A stretch of DNA of 64,000 bases from positions 44,789 to 108,788 of the forward strand of contig CAZWLY010000014.1 of the NCBI GenBank assembly GCA_964634465.1, given 5' to 3'. Below the pieces are notes generated by a model. It had not been told where the DNA came from and did no database searches. It worked only from the letters and a program-made list of their open reading frames with translations. Source of the DNA: CAZWLY01 sp964634465. Its GTDB lineage: Bacteria; Desulfobacterota; Desulfarculia; G963662305. The position numbers and the translations under genes are program-made. Position 1 is the first letter of the stretch; the number at the start of each line of letters is the position of its first letter. This document shows positions 24,477 through 33,720 of the stretch, one piece after another.

Positions 24477-26147
24477 CTACTCGCCGGTAGACACCGGCGC
24501 GGTGAAGGTGAACCCTTTGATCTTGTTGAAGATATTCAGCAGCCCGCCGAAAGTGACCGGTTCGCTGCCGACCATGACCAGCATCTTCTGACCGCCTTCG
24601 AGCTTCATCACTCCGGCTCCGGCCAGATATTGGGGCACCTGGGGCGTCCGGAACTTGGGGGTGAGTATGCCCCCGCTCCAGGACAGGGCGTAGACGCTGC
24701 CCTTGCGGTAGTGGCGCATCTGCATCGTGTAACGCCGGGTGACGTCCTCGTTGGAGACGGCGATGATCTCCCGCTGGCCGTCGCCGTCCACGTCGGCCAG
24801 GCTCAGGCCGGAGTTGATGAAGTAGCCGGTCTCATTGACGTCGCCGCCTTCACGATCGGGCTGGAGGAAATTGTTGGTGCCGCCGAAGTAGCTCTCGGAG
24901 CGGTAGAGCACCTTGCCCGCGGCGTTGACCACGGTCAACTTCTCCTCGTCATCCAGGCCGACGCCCTCGGCGCGCTGGTCGCCGTCGAGGTCGGCCAACA
25001 CGAGCGTGGGAAATTCGATGTGCCGCTGGCCCATGATCTTGCCGCTCGGTTTCAGCTTGCCGCCGACGAGGGAGTAGCGGATGAAGTCGCCGAAGAAGAG
25101 GACGTCCAACAGGGCCTGCTGGCCGACCAGAATCGGTCCCTTGGGCGATTGGATGATACGCAGGTGGTAGCGGCTCAAGGTGTCCATCTCGATGAGCCGG
25201 TTGTCATCGAACTTGAACAGGCTGGCGGTCGGCAACTGGCCGTAGAGGGCGGTCATGGCTATCTCGGCCCGGCCGTCGCCGTTCACGTCGCCGGCGCTGA
25301 TCATGATCATCCGGCCCTTCATCGGTTTGGGGATGCGGACGTGTTGGAGCAACGAGCCGTTCTTCCACTTGTAGATAGCCAGGGACTCGGTGTTGAGGAT
25401 GAGGACCTCATCGGAGCCGTCGCCGTCCACGTCGCCGACGCACATGGTCAGCGGGGCCGGAGAGATCGGCTTGATGTTGAACAGGCCGACCGCCTGTTTC
25501 TGGGCCTTGAAGGTGGTCAGCAACGCTTCGTCTTCGGAGGTGGACGATTCGCCGGCCTGGGTGAAGACGTTGGTCGGTTTCTTGGCCTCCTTTTTCCGGG
25601 CCGGGCTCGGCGCCGCCGGGGCCGCCGCCGAGGCGGCCGGGCCGCGGGCGACCAGTGCGGTCGGCGGCTTGCCGCTGATGACCTCCCGGACCAGAAGCGC
25701 CATCTCGTCAACCGTGTCGATCAGCTTGTCCTCGGACGCGGTTCGGGCGATGCCGGTCGGCTTGGCCGGCTCGGCCGCCTTGAGAACCTGCCAGTTGAGG
25801 GAATACCTGGGGCCCAGCTTGGTCACCGAACCGAAGACGACGAAATCGGCCTTGGTCCGCTCGGCCACCTTGGCCGCCGCTTTGGCCGTCAGGGGTCTCT
25901 TCAGCTTGGCCGCGGCCAACTCGACCTCGGCCGGATCGACCAATTCAATCTCGGCCGAAGCCAGCCGCGAGGTCAGCATGTCCTGGACGCCCTGGATCAG
26001 ATAGGCCAGATCGCCCGGCGCGTTCAAACTGAACGGAACCAGGGCCACGCGGTTGACTTTGGCCTCGGCGGAAGCCGGCCGCCAAGCGATCAACATCGCC
26101 GCGACCAGCAGCCACACGGCGATTGAACAGGTAACGCGACGTCTCAC
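24477..26147 (-). CDS. Exported FG-GAP/VCBS repeat protein with FlgO/CsgG-like N-domain
   Basis: 556 residues from GTG 26147, which has AAGGAGG six bases upstream; an in-frame ATG at 26183 has no site. A signal peptide ends near ASA. Residues about 25-150 look like a FlgO/LpoB-type domain (VNRVALVPFSLNAPGD, TKADFVVFGSVTKLG). A Pro/Ala-rich linker follows. Four FG-GAP/VCBS blades with calcium-type DxDxDG loops then appear (VGDVDGDGSDE, AGDVNGDGRAE, LADLDGDQRAE, LADVDGDGQRE). Such blades form integrin-like propellers for binding in the envelope. The function is unknown. It is divergent from the NUDIX gene. Confidence 0.75.
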   Translation of the reverse strand: MRRRVTCSIAVWLLVAAMLIAWRPASAEAKVNRVALVPFSLNAPGDLAYLIQGVQDMLTSRLASAEIELVDPAEVELAAAKLKRPLTAKAAAKVAERTKADFVVFGSVTKLGPRYSLNWQVLKAAEPAKPTGIARTASEDKLIDTVDEMALLVREVISGKPPTALVARGPAASAAAPAAPSPARKKEAKKPTNVFTQAGESSTSEDEALLTTFKAQKQAVGLFNIKPISPAPLTMCVGDVDGDGSDEVLILNTESLAIYKWKNGSLLQHVRIPKPMKGRMIMISAGDVNGDGRAEIAMTALYGQLPTASLFKFDDNRLIEMDTLSRYHLRIIQSPKGPILVGQQALLDVLFFGDFIRYSLVGGKLKPSGKIMGQRHIEFPTLVLADLDGDQRAEGVGLDDEEKLTVVNAAGKVLYRSESYFGGTNNFLQPDREGGDVNETGYFINSGLSLADVDGDGQREIIAVSNEDVTRRYTMQMRHYRKGSVYALSWSGGILTPKFRTPQVPQYLAGAGVMKLEGGQKMLVMVGSEPVTFGGLLNIFNKIKGFTFTAPVSTGE

Positions 26148-26278
26148 CAGTCGCCTCCTTAACCGATAACTAGGGGTCCTCATTTAATTACACAAGCGGG
26201 GTTGGGCGTCAACCTTTTGCGTCTCGACGACCGCCGGGCCGGCTTGGCCGGGACCGGCTTTTGTGTTAGATTCAGCCG

Positions 26279-26791
26279 GTGGACCACCACGAGACGAGTT
26301 ACAGCCATTGCCCCAGATGCGGCCATCCTCTGGAGTCGCGGCGACTCAAAGAGGGCGAGCCGGAGCGGCTGGTGTGCGTCGAATGCGGCTACGTCTTCTA
26401 TCTTGACCCCAAACTGGCCGCCTGCGCCATCATCGAGAACGACGGCCGGGTGGTCCTGATCCGCCGGGCGATCGAGCCGGGCAAGGGTCAATGGGTCATC
26501 CCCGGCGGTTTCGTCGATCGGGGCGAGCCGGTGGAGAGGGCCGTGATCCGGGAGGTCAAAGAGGAGACCGGCCTCGATATCGAGCCGAACGGACTGGTCG
26601 GACTCTACTCCTACCCGACCGAGACGGTGGCCGTGGCCGTCTACCGGGCCAGGATTCTAAGCGGCCTGCTGACCGCCCTGGACGAGACCTCGGAGGCGGG
26701 CTGGTTCGCCGAGAACGAAATCCCCTGGGACGAGCTGGCCTTCACCTCGACCAGGGACTCGCTGACCGACTATTTCCGGAGACGGACATGA
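26279..26791 (+). CDS. NUDIX hydrolase with N-terminal zinc ribbon
   Basis: 170 residues from GTG 26279. The N-terminus carries two Cys pairs (HCPRCGH, CVECGYV), a zinc ribbon as in NADH pyrophosphatase NudC relatives. The NUDIX box is complete (GGFVDRGEP, then REVKEETGL), with the catalytic Glu pair EE. It hydrolyses a nucleoside-diphosphate-linked compound. ADP-ribose or NADH are typical for zinc-ribbon members, but the substrate is not fixed. Its stop overlaps the hisD start (ATGA), so the two are translationally coupled, a common arrangement in this lineage. Confidence 0.88.
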   Translation: MDHHETSYSHCPRCGHPLESRRLKEGEPERLVCVECGYVFYLDPKLAACAIIENDGRVVLIRRAIEPGKGQWVIPGGFVDRGEPVERAVIREVKEETGLDIEPNGLVGLYSYPTETVAVAVYRARILSGLLTALDETSEAGWFAENEIPWDELAFTSTRDSLTDYFRRRT

Positions 26792-28083
26792 TTCTCGAAC
26801 CGATCAACATCGACGAGCTGACCGCCGAGCAGCGGGCGGCGCTTATGTCCCGCTCCACCGATGACGTCCGGGAGGTGTTCGACTACGTCCGGGACATCGT
26901 CAACGGCGTGCGCGAAAACGGCGACGAGCCCATCCTGGCCGAGCACTCCCGGCTCAAGGCCGACATCACCGAGGCCGACCTCATCGCCGCCCCCGAGGAG
27001 TTCGAGGCGGCCTATCGGGCCGTCGCTCCAGAACTTGTCGAGGCGCTGAAAAAAGCGGCCGACAACATCCTTAGCTTTCACGAGGCCCAGAAGGAGCGGG
27101 GGCTGTGGTCGATGGAGGTCCAGCCCGGCGTCTTTCTGGGCCGGATGACCACCCCCATCGACTCGGTCGGCTGCTACGCCCCCGGCGGAACCGCCTTCCT
27201 CCCCTCGAGCGTTCTGATGACCGTCATCCCGGCCAAGGCGGCCGGCGTCAAGAAGATCGTCGTCGCCTCGCCGCCCAGGGAAGGCATGGCCGCCAACCCG
27301 GCCACCCTCGTCGCGGCCGACATCGCCGGGGCCGAAACCGTGGTCAAGGTCGGCGGCCCGTGGGCCGTGGCCGCCTTGGCCTACGGCACGCCGAGCATCC
27401 CCAAAGTCGACAAGATCGTCGGGCCGGGCAACAAATACGTCACCGCGGCCAAGTTGGCCGTCTTCGGCGAGGTGGACGTCGATTCGCCGGCCGGCCCGTC
27501 GGAGGCGTTGATCCTGGCCGACAGGAGCGCCGTCTCCAAACACGTGGCCATAGACTTCTTGTCCCAGGTGGAGCACGACGCCGATTCGGGCGCGGTGTTG
27601 GTCACCACCTCGCCCAACCTGGCCCGGCTGGTCTGCCAGATCATCGACCGGCTCTTGCCGTCGCTCGCGCGCCGGGAGCAGATCGAGCCGGCTCTCAGAC
27701 GCCACTCCCGGGTGTTGGTGGCCAAAGACCTCGATCAAGCGGTGGAATTCGCCAACGACTATGCCGCAGAGCACCTCCAGATCGTCACCGCCGATCCGTG
27801 GGACGTGCTGTCCAAAATCCGCCACGCCGGCTCGATCTTCCTCGGGCCCAACGCCCCGGTCCCGGTGGGCGACTACGCCTCGGGCACCAACCACGTCCTG
27901 CCCACCGGCGGCATGGCCCGGACCTTTTCCGGCCTGTCGGTGGACGACTTCCTGAAGAAACCGACCTTCCAGTACCTGACCCGGGGCGGCCTGGCCGGGC
28001 TCAAAGACACCGTGATCACCCTGGCCGAGGCCGAAGGCCTGCCGCTCCACGCCGAGGCGGTCAAGGTAAGATTCGAGGACTGA
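26788..28083 (+). CDS. hisD: Histidinol dehydrogenase
   Basis: 431 residues, the usual length. It starts at ATG 26788, overlapping the NUDIX stop by 4 bp. Family segments are GCYAPGGTAFLPSSVLM, VDKIVGPGNKYV, AGPSEALI and the metal and catalytic region VEHDADSGAVLVT with the His-Glu pair in the catalytic stretch. It performs the last two oxidations of histidine biosynthesis (histidinol to histidine, NAD- and zinc-dependent). No other his gene is nearby, so the pathway is dispersed. It ends 209 bp before the convergent gatA. Confidence 0.95.
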   Translation: MILEPINIDELTAEQRAALMSRSTDDVREVFDYVRDIVNGVRENGDEPILAEHSRLKADITEADLIAAPEEFEAAYRAVAPELVEALKKAADNILSFHEAQKERGLWSMEVQPGVFLGRMTTPIDSVGCYAPGGTAFLPSSVLMTVIPAKAAGVKKIVVASPPREGMAANPATLVAADIAGAETVVKVGGPWAVAALAYGTPSIPKVDKIVGPGNKYVTAAKLAVFGEVDVDSPAGPSEALILADRSAVSKHVAIDFLSQVEHDADSGAVLVTTSPNLARLVCQIIDRLLPSLARREQIEPALRRHSRVLVAKDLDQAVEFANDYAAEHLQIVTADPWDVLSKIRHAGSIFLGPNAPVPVGDYASGTNHVLPTGGMARTFSGLSVDDFLKKPTFQYLTRGGLAGLKDTVITLAEAEGLPLHAEAVKVRFED

Positions 28084-28292
28084 AGGGGAATCGTTGACAG
28101 AAAGCCGGATTTCGCCCCGCCAGGGGGTGAATCAGGGCTCAAAGCAAGGAGGTCGCCGAGTCAGCCCCGCGGCGGCGCGCCTTCTCGACGACCCCTAGAC
28201 CGCTGCCAGCCCTCTCCGATCTCGATTGCGGACCCGTCCTTTTTCACCGCTTCGATCGGGACCCGAGACCAGACGGATTCTCCAACCAGCCC

Positions 28293-29753
28293 CTACAACT
28301 CCGGCAGGCCGTATCGCTCGCTGAACCCGATCTCGCTCTCCGCGGCGAAGGCGACCCTTAAAATCGTCTCCTCGTCGAAGTGGCGGCCCAAGAGCTGGAG
28401 GCCGATAGGCAAACCGTCCTTCGACAAGCCGGCCGGCAACGACAAGCCGGGCAGCCCGGCCATGTTGCAGGTCAGGGTGAAGACGTCGGACATGTACATC
28501 TGGAGGGGGTCGTCCAGCTTCTCGCCCAGCTCGAACGCCGGCGTCGGCGTCACCGGCCCGGCCAACAGATCGACCTTCTCGAAGGCGGCCTCGAAGTCGC
28601 GGATGAGGAGGGTCCTGACCTGACTGGCCTTCTTGTAGTAGGCGTCGTAGTAACCCGAGGAGAGCACGTAGGTGCCGAGCATGATCCGACGGGTGACCTC
28701 GGCCCCGAAGCCCTCGGAGCGGGTCCGGAAGTACATCTCCTTGAGGGTCCCGGCCTTGACCCGCAGGCCGTACTTGACCCCGTCGAAGCGGGCCAGATTG
28801 GAGGAAGCCTCGGCCGGGGCGATGATGTAGTAGGTGGCGATGCCGTAGGGCGTCATCGGCAGGCTGACTTCCACCACCTCCGCGCCCAGGCCCTCCAGCT
28901 TGTCCACCGCCGCCCTGACCACGGCTTCGACTTCAGGGTCCAGCCCCTCGATGAAGAACTCTTTGGGCAGGCCGATCTTCAAGCCCTTGACGTCCCGGCC
29001 GAGGGCGGTTGTGTAGTCGGGCGTCGGCCGATCGACCGAGGTGGAATCCAGCGGGTCGTGGCCGGCGATGAGGGTCAACAACTCGGCCGCGTCGGTCACC
29101 GAGCGGGCCATGGGGCCGGCCTGATCCAGCGACGAGGCGAAGGCGATCAAGCCGAAGCGGGACACCCGGCCGTAGGTCGGCTTCAGGCCGACCACGCCGC
29201 AGTGGCTGGCCGGCTGGCGGATGGAGCCCCCCGTGTCGGTGCCGATGGACAGCGGGGCCTGGCCGGCGGCCAGGCAGGCGGCCGAGCCGCCCGAGGAGCC
29301 GCCCGGAATGCGCTGGAGGTTCCACGGATTCCTGGTGGGGTGGAAGGCCGAGTGCTCGGTGGACGAGCCCATGGCGAACTCGTCCATGTTGGTCTTGCCC
29401 AGAATCGGCAGCCCGGCCTCCTTGATCCGCTTGACCACGAAGGCGTCGAAGGGCGGAACGAAGTTGTCGAGAATCTTGGAGCCGCAGGTGGTGCGCACGC
29501 CCTGGGTGGTCATCACGTCCTTGACGGCGATGGGCACCCCGGTCAGCTTGCCGGCCCTGCCTTCGGCCCGGGCCTTGTCCGCCGCCTCGGCCTGGGCCAA
29601 CGCCTCCTCGGGGCAGACGGTGAGGAAGGCGCCGACCTTGTCCTCGACCGCCTCGATGCGATCCAGAAAGGCCTGGGTGATCTCCCTGGAGCTCAGCTCG
29701 CCGGCTTCGAGTTTGGCCGCCAGTTTAGCGGCGGTCAGTTCATGGATTTTCAT
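28293..29753 (-). CDS. gatA: Aspartyl/glutamyl-tRNA amidotransferase subunit A
   Basis: 486 residues. The amidase signature is present with the catalytic Lys in VPIAVKDVM and the Ser-cis-Ser pair in GGSSGGSAA and GTDTGGSIRQPA. Additional GatA features are FAMGSSTEHSAF and GLKPTYGRVSRFG. It releases ammonia from glutamine and channels it to GatB, which transamidates Glu-tRNA(Gln) or Asp-tRNA(Asn). The gene starts 1 bp after the end of gatC. gatB is not in the window, so the complex is encoded at two loci. Confidence 0.96.
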   Translation of the reverse strand: MKIHELTAAKLAAKLEAGELSSREITQAFLDRIEAVEDKVGAFLTVCPEEALAQAEAADKARAEGRAGKLTGVPIAVKDVMTTQGVRTTCGSKILDNFVPPFDAFVVKRIKEAGLPILGKTNMDEFAMGSSTEHSAFHPTRNPWNLQRIPGGSSGGSAACLAAGQAPLSIGTDTGGSIRQPASHCGVVGLKPTYGRVSRFGLIAFASSLDQAGPMARSVTDAAELLTLIAGHDPLDSTSVDRPTPDYTTALGRDVKGLKIGLPKEFFIEGLDPEVEAVVRAAVDKLEGLGAEVVEVSLPMTPYGIATYYIIAPAEASSNLARFDGVKYGLRVKAGTLKEMYFRTRSEGFGAEVTRRIMLGTYVLSSGYYDAYYKKASQVRTLLIRDFEAAFEKVDLLAGPVTPTPAFELGEKLDDPLQMYMSDVFTLTCNMAGLPGLSLPAGLSKDGLPIGLQLLGRHFDEETILRVAFAAESEIGFSERYGLPEL

Positions 29754-29754
29754 C

Positions 29755-30039
29755 TCAGATCACTTTCGGTACGATTATCGACTCGCCGTCGGATTCGGGC
29801 GCGTTGGCCAAGGCCTCGTCCTGACTCAACCACGGCTTGACCTCGTCCTCGCGGAAGGCGTTGACCGTGGCCGTGGCGTGGCTGGTGGGCGGGACGCCCT
29901 CGGTGTCCAGTTCGGCCAGCTTGTCCATGTAGGCCAAAATGTCGTTCATGTGGCCGCCGTAGAACTCGATCTCCTCCGGGCCCATCTCCAGCCGGGCCAA
30001 AACGGCGATGTGTTCCACTTCTTCCCGAGTGATTTTCAT
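29755..30039 (-). CDS. gatC: Aspartyl/glutamyl-tRNA amidotransferase subunit C
   Basis: 94 residues, normal for GatC. It begins MKITREEVEHIAVLARL and has the downstream helix and extended tail that wrap around GatA (DILAYMDKLAELDTEGV, FREDEVKPWLS). It stabilises the GatAB complex. Its ATG overlaps the HDAC stop by 4 bp (ATGA), and gatA follows immediately, so three genes are translationally linked. Confidence 0.95.
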   Translation of the reverse strand: MKITREEVEHIAVLARLEMGPEEIEFYGGHMNDILAYMDKLAELDTEGVPPTSHATATVNAFREDEVKPWLSQDEALANAPESDGESIIVPKVI

Positions 30040-31088
30040 ACGTTTTCGCTCCTCAGCCCCTCCCAGTAGCGGGAGTGAACCTTCCGGCAGGCGGCCACGG
30101 AGGGGATGTCGGGCCGGCCGGGATCGACCCTCAGCTCGCGCTCGCCCAACAGGCCGTCGCTCAGTTGCCGGATGACGGCCAGAATCGACTCGGCCTGGCC
30201 GCTGACGTTGTAGCCGCCCTCCAGGGTGAAGACCAGACGACTCTGGCAGAGCTCTTCGGCCAACTCCAACAGCTTGCGGGCCATGGCCGCGAAACCCCGG
30301 GGGGTGACATCCATTCCGCCCAGAGGGTCGCCGTGGTAGATGTCGTATCCGGACGAGACCAGGATCAGGTCGGGTTTGTACTCCTTGGCCACCGGGGCGA
30401 CGACGCGGCTGAAAACCTGGACGAACTCCTCGTCGCCGTGGCCGACGCTGAGCGGCAGGTTGACGGTGTAGCCCTCCCCCTTGCCCCGGCCGACCTCGGT
30501 GTGGGCGCCGGTGCCGGGATAATAGGGCGACTGGTGGGTGGACAGATAGAGCACCCGATCGGTCTCCTCGAAGCTGTGCTGGGTGCCGTTGCCGTGATGG
30601 AGGTCCCAATCGACGATCATCACCCTTTCCGCGCCATGAACCCTGAGGGCGTACTCGGCGGCCACGGCCACGTTGTTGAACAGGCAAAAGCCCATGCCCC
30701 GGTGGGCCTCGGCGTGATGGCCGGGCGGCCTGACCAGGCCGAGGCCGGCGTCGATGCGACCGGCGAACACCTCTTCGACCAAGCGCATCACCCCGCCGGC
30801 GGCCAACATGGCCGCCTCAAAGGATTTGGCCGAGCAAAAGGTGTCGCCGTCGAGCATGGTCCCCCGCCGGCCCGAGGTGGCCTCGACCATCGAGGCGTAG
30901 GCCGGGGTGTGGACCCAACAAATCTCTTCCATCTGCGCCGGCCGGGGCTCGACGTCGATGAACAATCCCTTGGCGTCGCTTTGGAGCATGGCCTCGATGG
31001 CTTCAAGCCGCCTCGGGCTTTCAGGGTGGTAGGGTCCGGGATCGTGCTCCTGAAAGAGCGGGTGATGGACGATGCCCAGACGAGCCAT
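30036..31088 (-). CDS. Histone deacetylase superfamily protein (AcuC/APAH-like)
   Basis: 350 residues covering one deacetylase domain. Active-site segments are present: RPPGHHAEAHRGMGFC with the catalytic His pair, the zinc ligands in VDWDLHHGNGT and SSGYDIYHGDPLGG, and a C-terminal LEGGYNV with the usual Gly-Gly-Tyr. Bacterial members deacetylate acetyl-lysine proteins, acetylpolyamines or related amides; the target is unknown here. It heads the operon with gatC and gatA behind a strong promoter. The link to tRNA amidation is probably only transcriptional. Confidence 0.92.
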   Translation of the reverse strand: MARLGIVHHPLFQEHDPGPYHPESPRRLEAIEAMLQSDAKGLFIDVEPRPAQMEEICWVHTPAYASMVEATSGRRGTMLDGDTFCSAKSFEAAMLAAGGVMRLVEEVFAGRIDAGLGLVRPPGHHAEAHRGMGFCLFNNVAVAAEYALRVHGAERVMIVDWDLHHGNGTQHSFEETDRVLYLSTHQSPYYPGTGAHTEVGRGKGEGYTVNLPLSVGHGDEEFVQVFSRVVAPVAKEYKPDLILVSSGYDIYHGDPLGGMDVTPRGFAAMARKLLELAEELCQSRLVFTLEGGYNVSGQAESILAVIRQLSDGLLGERELRVDPGRPDIPSVAACRKVHSRYWEGLRSENV

Positions 31089-31680
31089 GGCGCCTCCTTG
31101 TGGCCGAAAAGCTACAGCATTTTAGGCGGCGGCTGAATCGATGTCAAATCGGTTCGGGCGGCGCGAGCGCCCGGTCGCTGGCGCCGACTCTGACGGTCTC
31201 CGTCAAAGGGACGCCGCCGCCGTGTTTTGCGATTGAGGTCGGGAAAACCGGAGCGTCTCAGGCGGAAGCGCCATCGAAAAGATACGGCCGACCTTGACAA
31301 ATCACGGCCGGCGGTGCATGTTGGGTGACTGGTGATAATCGCCGCCGGGGTGACCGGTCGCTCCCTGTCTGGCCCGGATATTCCCGAGTGATCGTCACGA
31401 GGGTCCCAAATTCGTCGGCGAGACGCGAAGCTCCAAGGGATTTCAGCCCGCAGGCGTACTTGTAAAGTATGCCGGGGCAAAACCGGAAAGCGAGCCTCGC
31501 GGCCAGGAGCCCAAGGCCCCCACGAGGGGCTCACAACCCAACCGGGCCAGGATAAAACCCCGTCGTCGATTCATTTCGAAATCAGTGGCGTCTTCCGTAT
31601 TCCGCCGCCCGGTGAGGCCGCCGGCCGCCACCTGGGCGCGGTGGTGTTGAAAATCCGCCCTCGGGAGCTTGGGACGCGAG
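31089..31680. other. 592-bp non-coding region between HDAC and TRAP operons
   Basis: The left end holds the HDAC promoter. I see no gene in the rest. It contains an 8-bp hairpin (31454-31461 with 31465-31472, loop GTA) and a longer imperfect stem near 31490-31535. A TTGACA at 31294-31299 has only a poor -10 partner. It may be a long structured leader of dctQ. Confidence 0.5.
31119..31147 (-). promoter_or_regulatory. Strong promoter of the HDAC-gatC-gatA operon
   Basis: Minus-strand TTGACA (31147-31142), a 17-bp spacer and TAAAAT (31124-31119). An AAGGAGG site and the HDAC ATG follow about 30 bases later. Confidence 0.75.
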
Positions 31681-32208
31681 ATGGATTTCTTACGTGCATT
31701 GGCCGCCAAGATAGACGTCATGAACGAGTGGATCGGCCGCGGAGTGGCCTGGGTGACCACCTTGCTGGTGGCCGTCGTCTTCGTGGACGTGGTTATGCGC
31801 TACCTCTTCAACACCAGCTTCGTCTTCACCCAGGAGCTGGAGTGGTGGCTGTTCGGTTTCATCTTTCTCATCGGCGCCGGCTACACCCTCCTCCATGAAG
31901 GTCACGTCCGGGTGGACATCATCTACCAGCGGCTCAACAAAAAACAGCAGGCCTGGGTCAACCTCATCGGCTGCATCTTTTTCCTTTTCCCGGGCTGCTA
32001 CCTGATCATCTCCACCTCGGTGCCCTTTGTCATCGATTCCTGGTCGATCATGGAAGGCTCGCCCGATCCGGGCGGCATCCCCTTCCGCTTCATCTTGAAG
32101 TCGTGCATCCCTATCGGTTTCATCTTCTTCGGGCTGCAGGGCGTGTCGCTGTTCATCAAGAGCCTTGACGCCGTCACCGGCGGAAAAGAAAAGGAAGGGG
32201 CGAAGTAA
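31681..32208 (+). CDS. dctQ: TRAP transporter small permease (DctQ)
   Basis: 175 residues from ATG 31681, chosen over an upstream TTG because GGGA lies six bases before it. Four membrane helices at about 22-42, 54-72, 96-116 and 138-160 match the DctQ family. Typical residues are DVVMRYLFNTSFVFTQEL and LLHEGHVRVDIIYQRL. It forms the membrane complex with DctM for sodium-driven import. Its stop overlaps the dctM start by one base. Confidence 0.92.
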   Translation: MDFLRALAAKIDVMNEWIGRGVAWVTTLLVAVVFVDVVMRYLFNTSFVFTQELEWWLFGFIFLIGAGYTLLHEGHVRVDIIYQRLNKKQQAWVNLIGCIFFLFPGCYLIISTSVPFVIDSWSIMEGSPDPGGIPFRFILKSCIPIGFIFFGLQGVSLFIKSLDAVTGGKEKEGAK

Positions 32209-33533
32209 TGGAGTACCTGGCCGGCTGGATGTTCCTCGCCCTGACCATCCTGTTGATGGCCGGCTTCCCGGTCACCTTCACCCTGATGGGCACCGCCCTC
32301 TTCTTCGGCCTGATCGGCTCCGGGCCGGAGTTTTTCGCCCTCTACCCCTTGAGGATCTGGGGAGTGATGAAGAACGTCGTCTTGATCGCCGTTCCGCTCT
32401 TCGTCTTCATGGGCGTGGTCTTGGAAAAATCCGGCCTGGCCGAAGAACTGTTGGACACGATGGGCATGCTTTTCGGGCGTTTGAGGGGCGGCCTGTCCAT
32501 CTCGGTGGTCGTCGTCGGGGCGCTGTTGGGCGCCTCCACCGGCATCGTCGGGGCGACGGTGGTCACCATGGGCCTCCTGGCCGTGCCGACCATGCTCCGC
32601 CGGGGCTACCAGAAGGAGTTGGCCACCGGCACTGTCGCGGCCTCGGGCACCCTGGGCCAGATCATCCCGCCGTCGATCGTGCTGGTCCTCTTGGCGACCA
32701 TCGTCCAGGTCCCGGTGGGCGACCTATTCATCGGCGCCGTCTTCCCCGGCCTGCTGCTGGTGGTGCTCTACATCATCTACATTCTCATCGCGGTCAACAT
32801 CAAACCCAACATCGCCCCGCCCATCCCCCGGGACGAGATCGCGGCCATGGGCCGGCGCCAGTTTCTCATCCGCATCTTCCGGGCACTGTTCCCGCCGCTG
32901 TTTCTGATGGTCGCCGTTCTGGGCTCCATCTTCGCCGGCATCGCCTCGCCGACCGAGGCCGCCTCGGTCGGGTGCGCCGGGGCGGTGTTGCTGGCCGTCT
33001 GGAACAAGAAGTTCAATCTCAGGGTCTTGCGGGAAGTTATGACCGCCACCACCAAACTGACCTGCATGGTCTTCATCATCCTGGTCGGCGCCTCGGCCTT
33101 CGGCCTGACCTTCCGCGAGCTGGGCGGCGACGATTTGGTCCGCGGCTTCCTGAGCGCCATCGCCGAAGAGCACACCAAGTGGGTCGTCCTGGCCATCGTC
33201 ATGGGCGTCATCTTCCTGGTCGGCTTCGTGTTGGACTTCATCGAGATCACCTTCATCCACGTGCCGGTTCTGGCCCCGATCATGATCGAGTTCGGCTTCG
33301 ATCCGGTCTGGTTCTGCGTGCTCTTGGCGGTCAACCTGCAGACGTCGTTCATGACGCCGCCCTTCGGCTTCTCGCTGTTCTACTTGAAGGCGGTCACCCC
33401 GCCCGAGGTGCGCACCGGCCACATCTACCGGGGCATCATCCCCTTCGTCATCTTCCAGTTGATCGGGCTTTTGATCGTGGCCTTCTTCCCCAAGCTGGCC
33501 ACTTGGCTGCCGAAAATCGTTTACACTCAATGA
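32208..33533 (+). CDS. dctM: TRAP transporter large permease (DctM)
   Basis: 441 residues with about 11-12 membrane helices. Family segments are PVTFTLMGTALFFG, VPLFVFMGVVLEKSGLAEEL, the internal repeat GATVVTMGLLAVPTML and GTLGQIIPPSIVLV. It is the sodium-coupled translocation subunit. It is longer at the C-terminus than minimal DctM, in line with the large-permease branch that works with 2-oxoacid and mannitol-type binding proteins. dctP follows 187 bp later. Confidence 0.94.
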   Translation: MEYLAGWMFLALTILLMAGFPVTFTLMGTALFFGLIGSGPEFFALYPLRIWGVMKNVVLIAVPLFVFMGVVLEKSGLAEELLDTMGMLFGRLRGGLSISVVVVGALLGASTGIVGATVVTMGLLAVPTMLRRGYQKELATGTVAASGTLGQIIPPSIVLVLLATIVQVPVGDLFIGAVFPGLLLVVLYIIYILIAVNIKPNIAPPIPRDEIAAMGRRQFLIRIFRALFPPLFLMVAVLGSIFAGIASPTEAASVGCAGAVLLAVWNKKFNLRVLREVMTATTKLTCMVFIILVGASAFGLTFRELGGDDLVRGFLSAIAEEHTKWVVLAIVMGVIFLVGFVLDFIEITFIHVPVLAPIMIEFGFDPVWFCVLLAVNLQTSFMTPPFGFSLFYLKAVTPPEVRTGHIYRGIIPFVIFQLIGLLIVAFFPKLATWLPKIVYTQ

Positions 33534-33720
33534 CGGCCTCGCCGCTCTTCACGGAGCGCCGAGACAGTTTAAACTTGACTCAACTACCTAAAACAAAGGT
33601 AAAATAATGGGTGTTGTGCGCCTGTCCACCCCCTTTTTCGGACCGACCGCTAAGCCAGTTTATAAGGCCGGGCACTAACGCCGGGTTTTAATGTTTCAAC
33701 CGCCAGTAAGGAGGGAATGG

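Noticed and set aside
28084..28292. TTGACA at 28094 as a promoter
   Set aside because: No -10 lies at a suitable distance and no co-directional gene follows; the gap separates convergent hisD and gatA.
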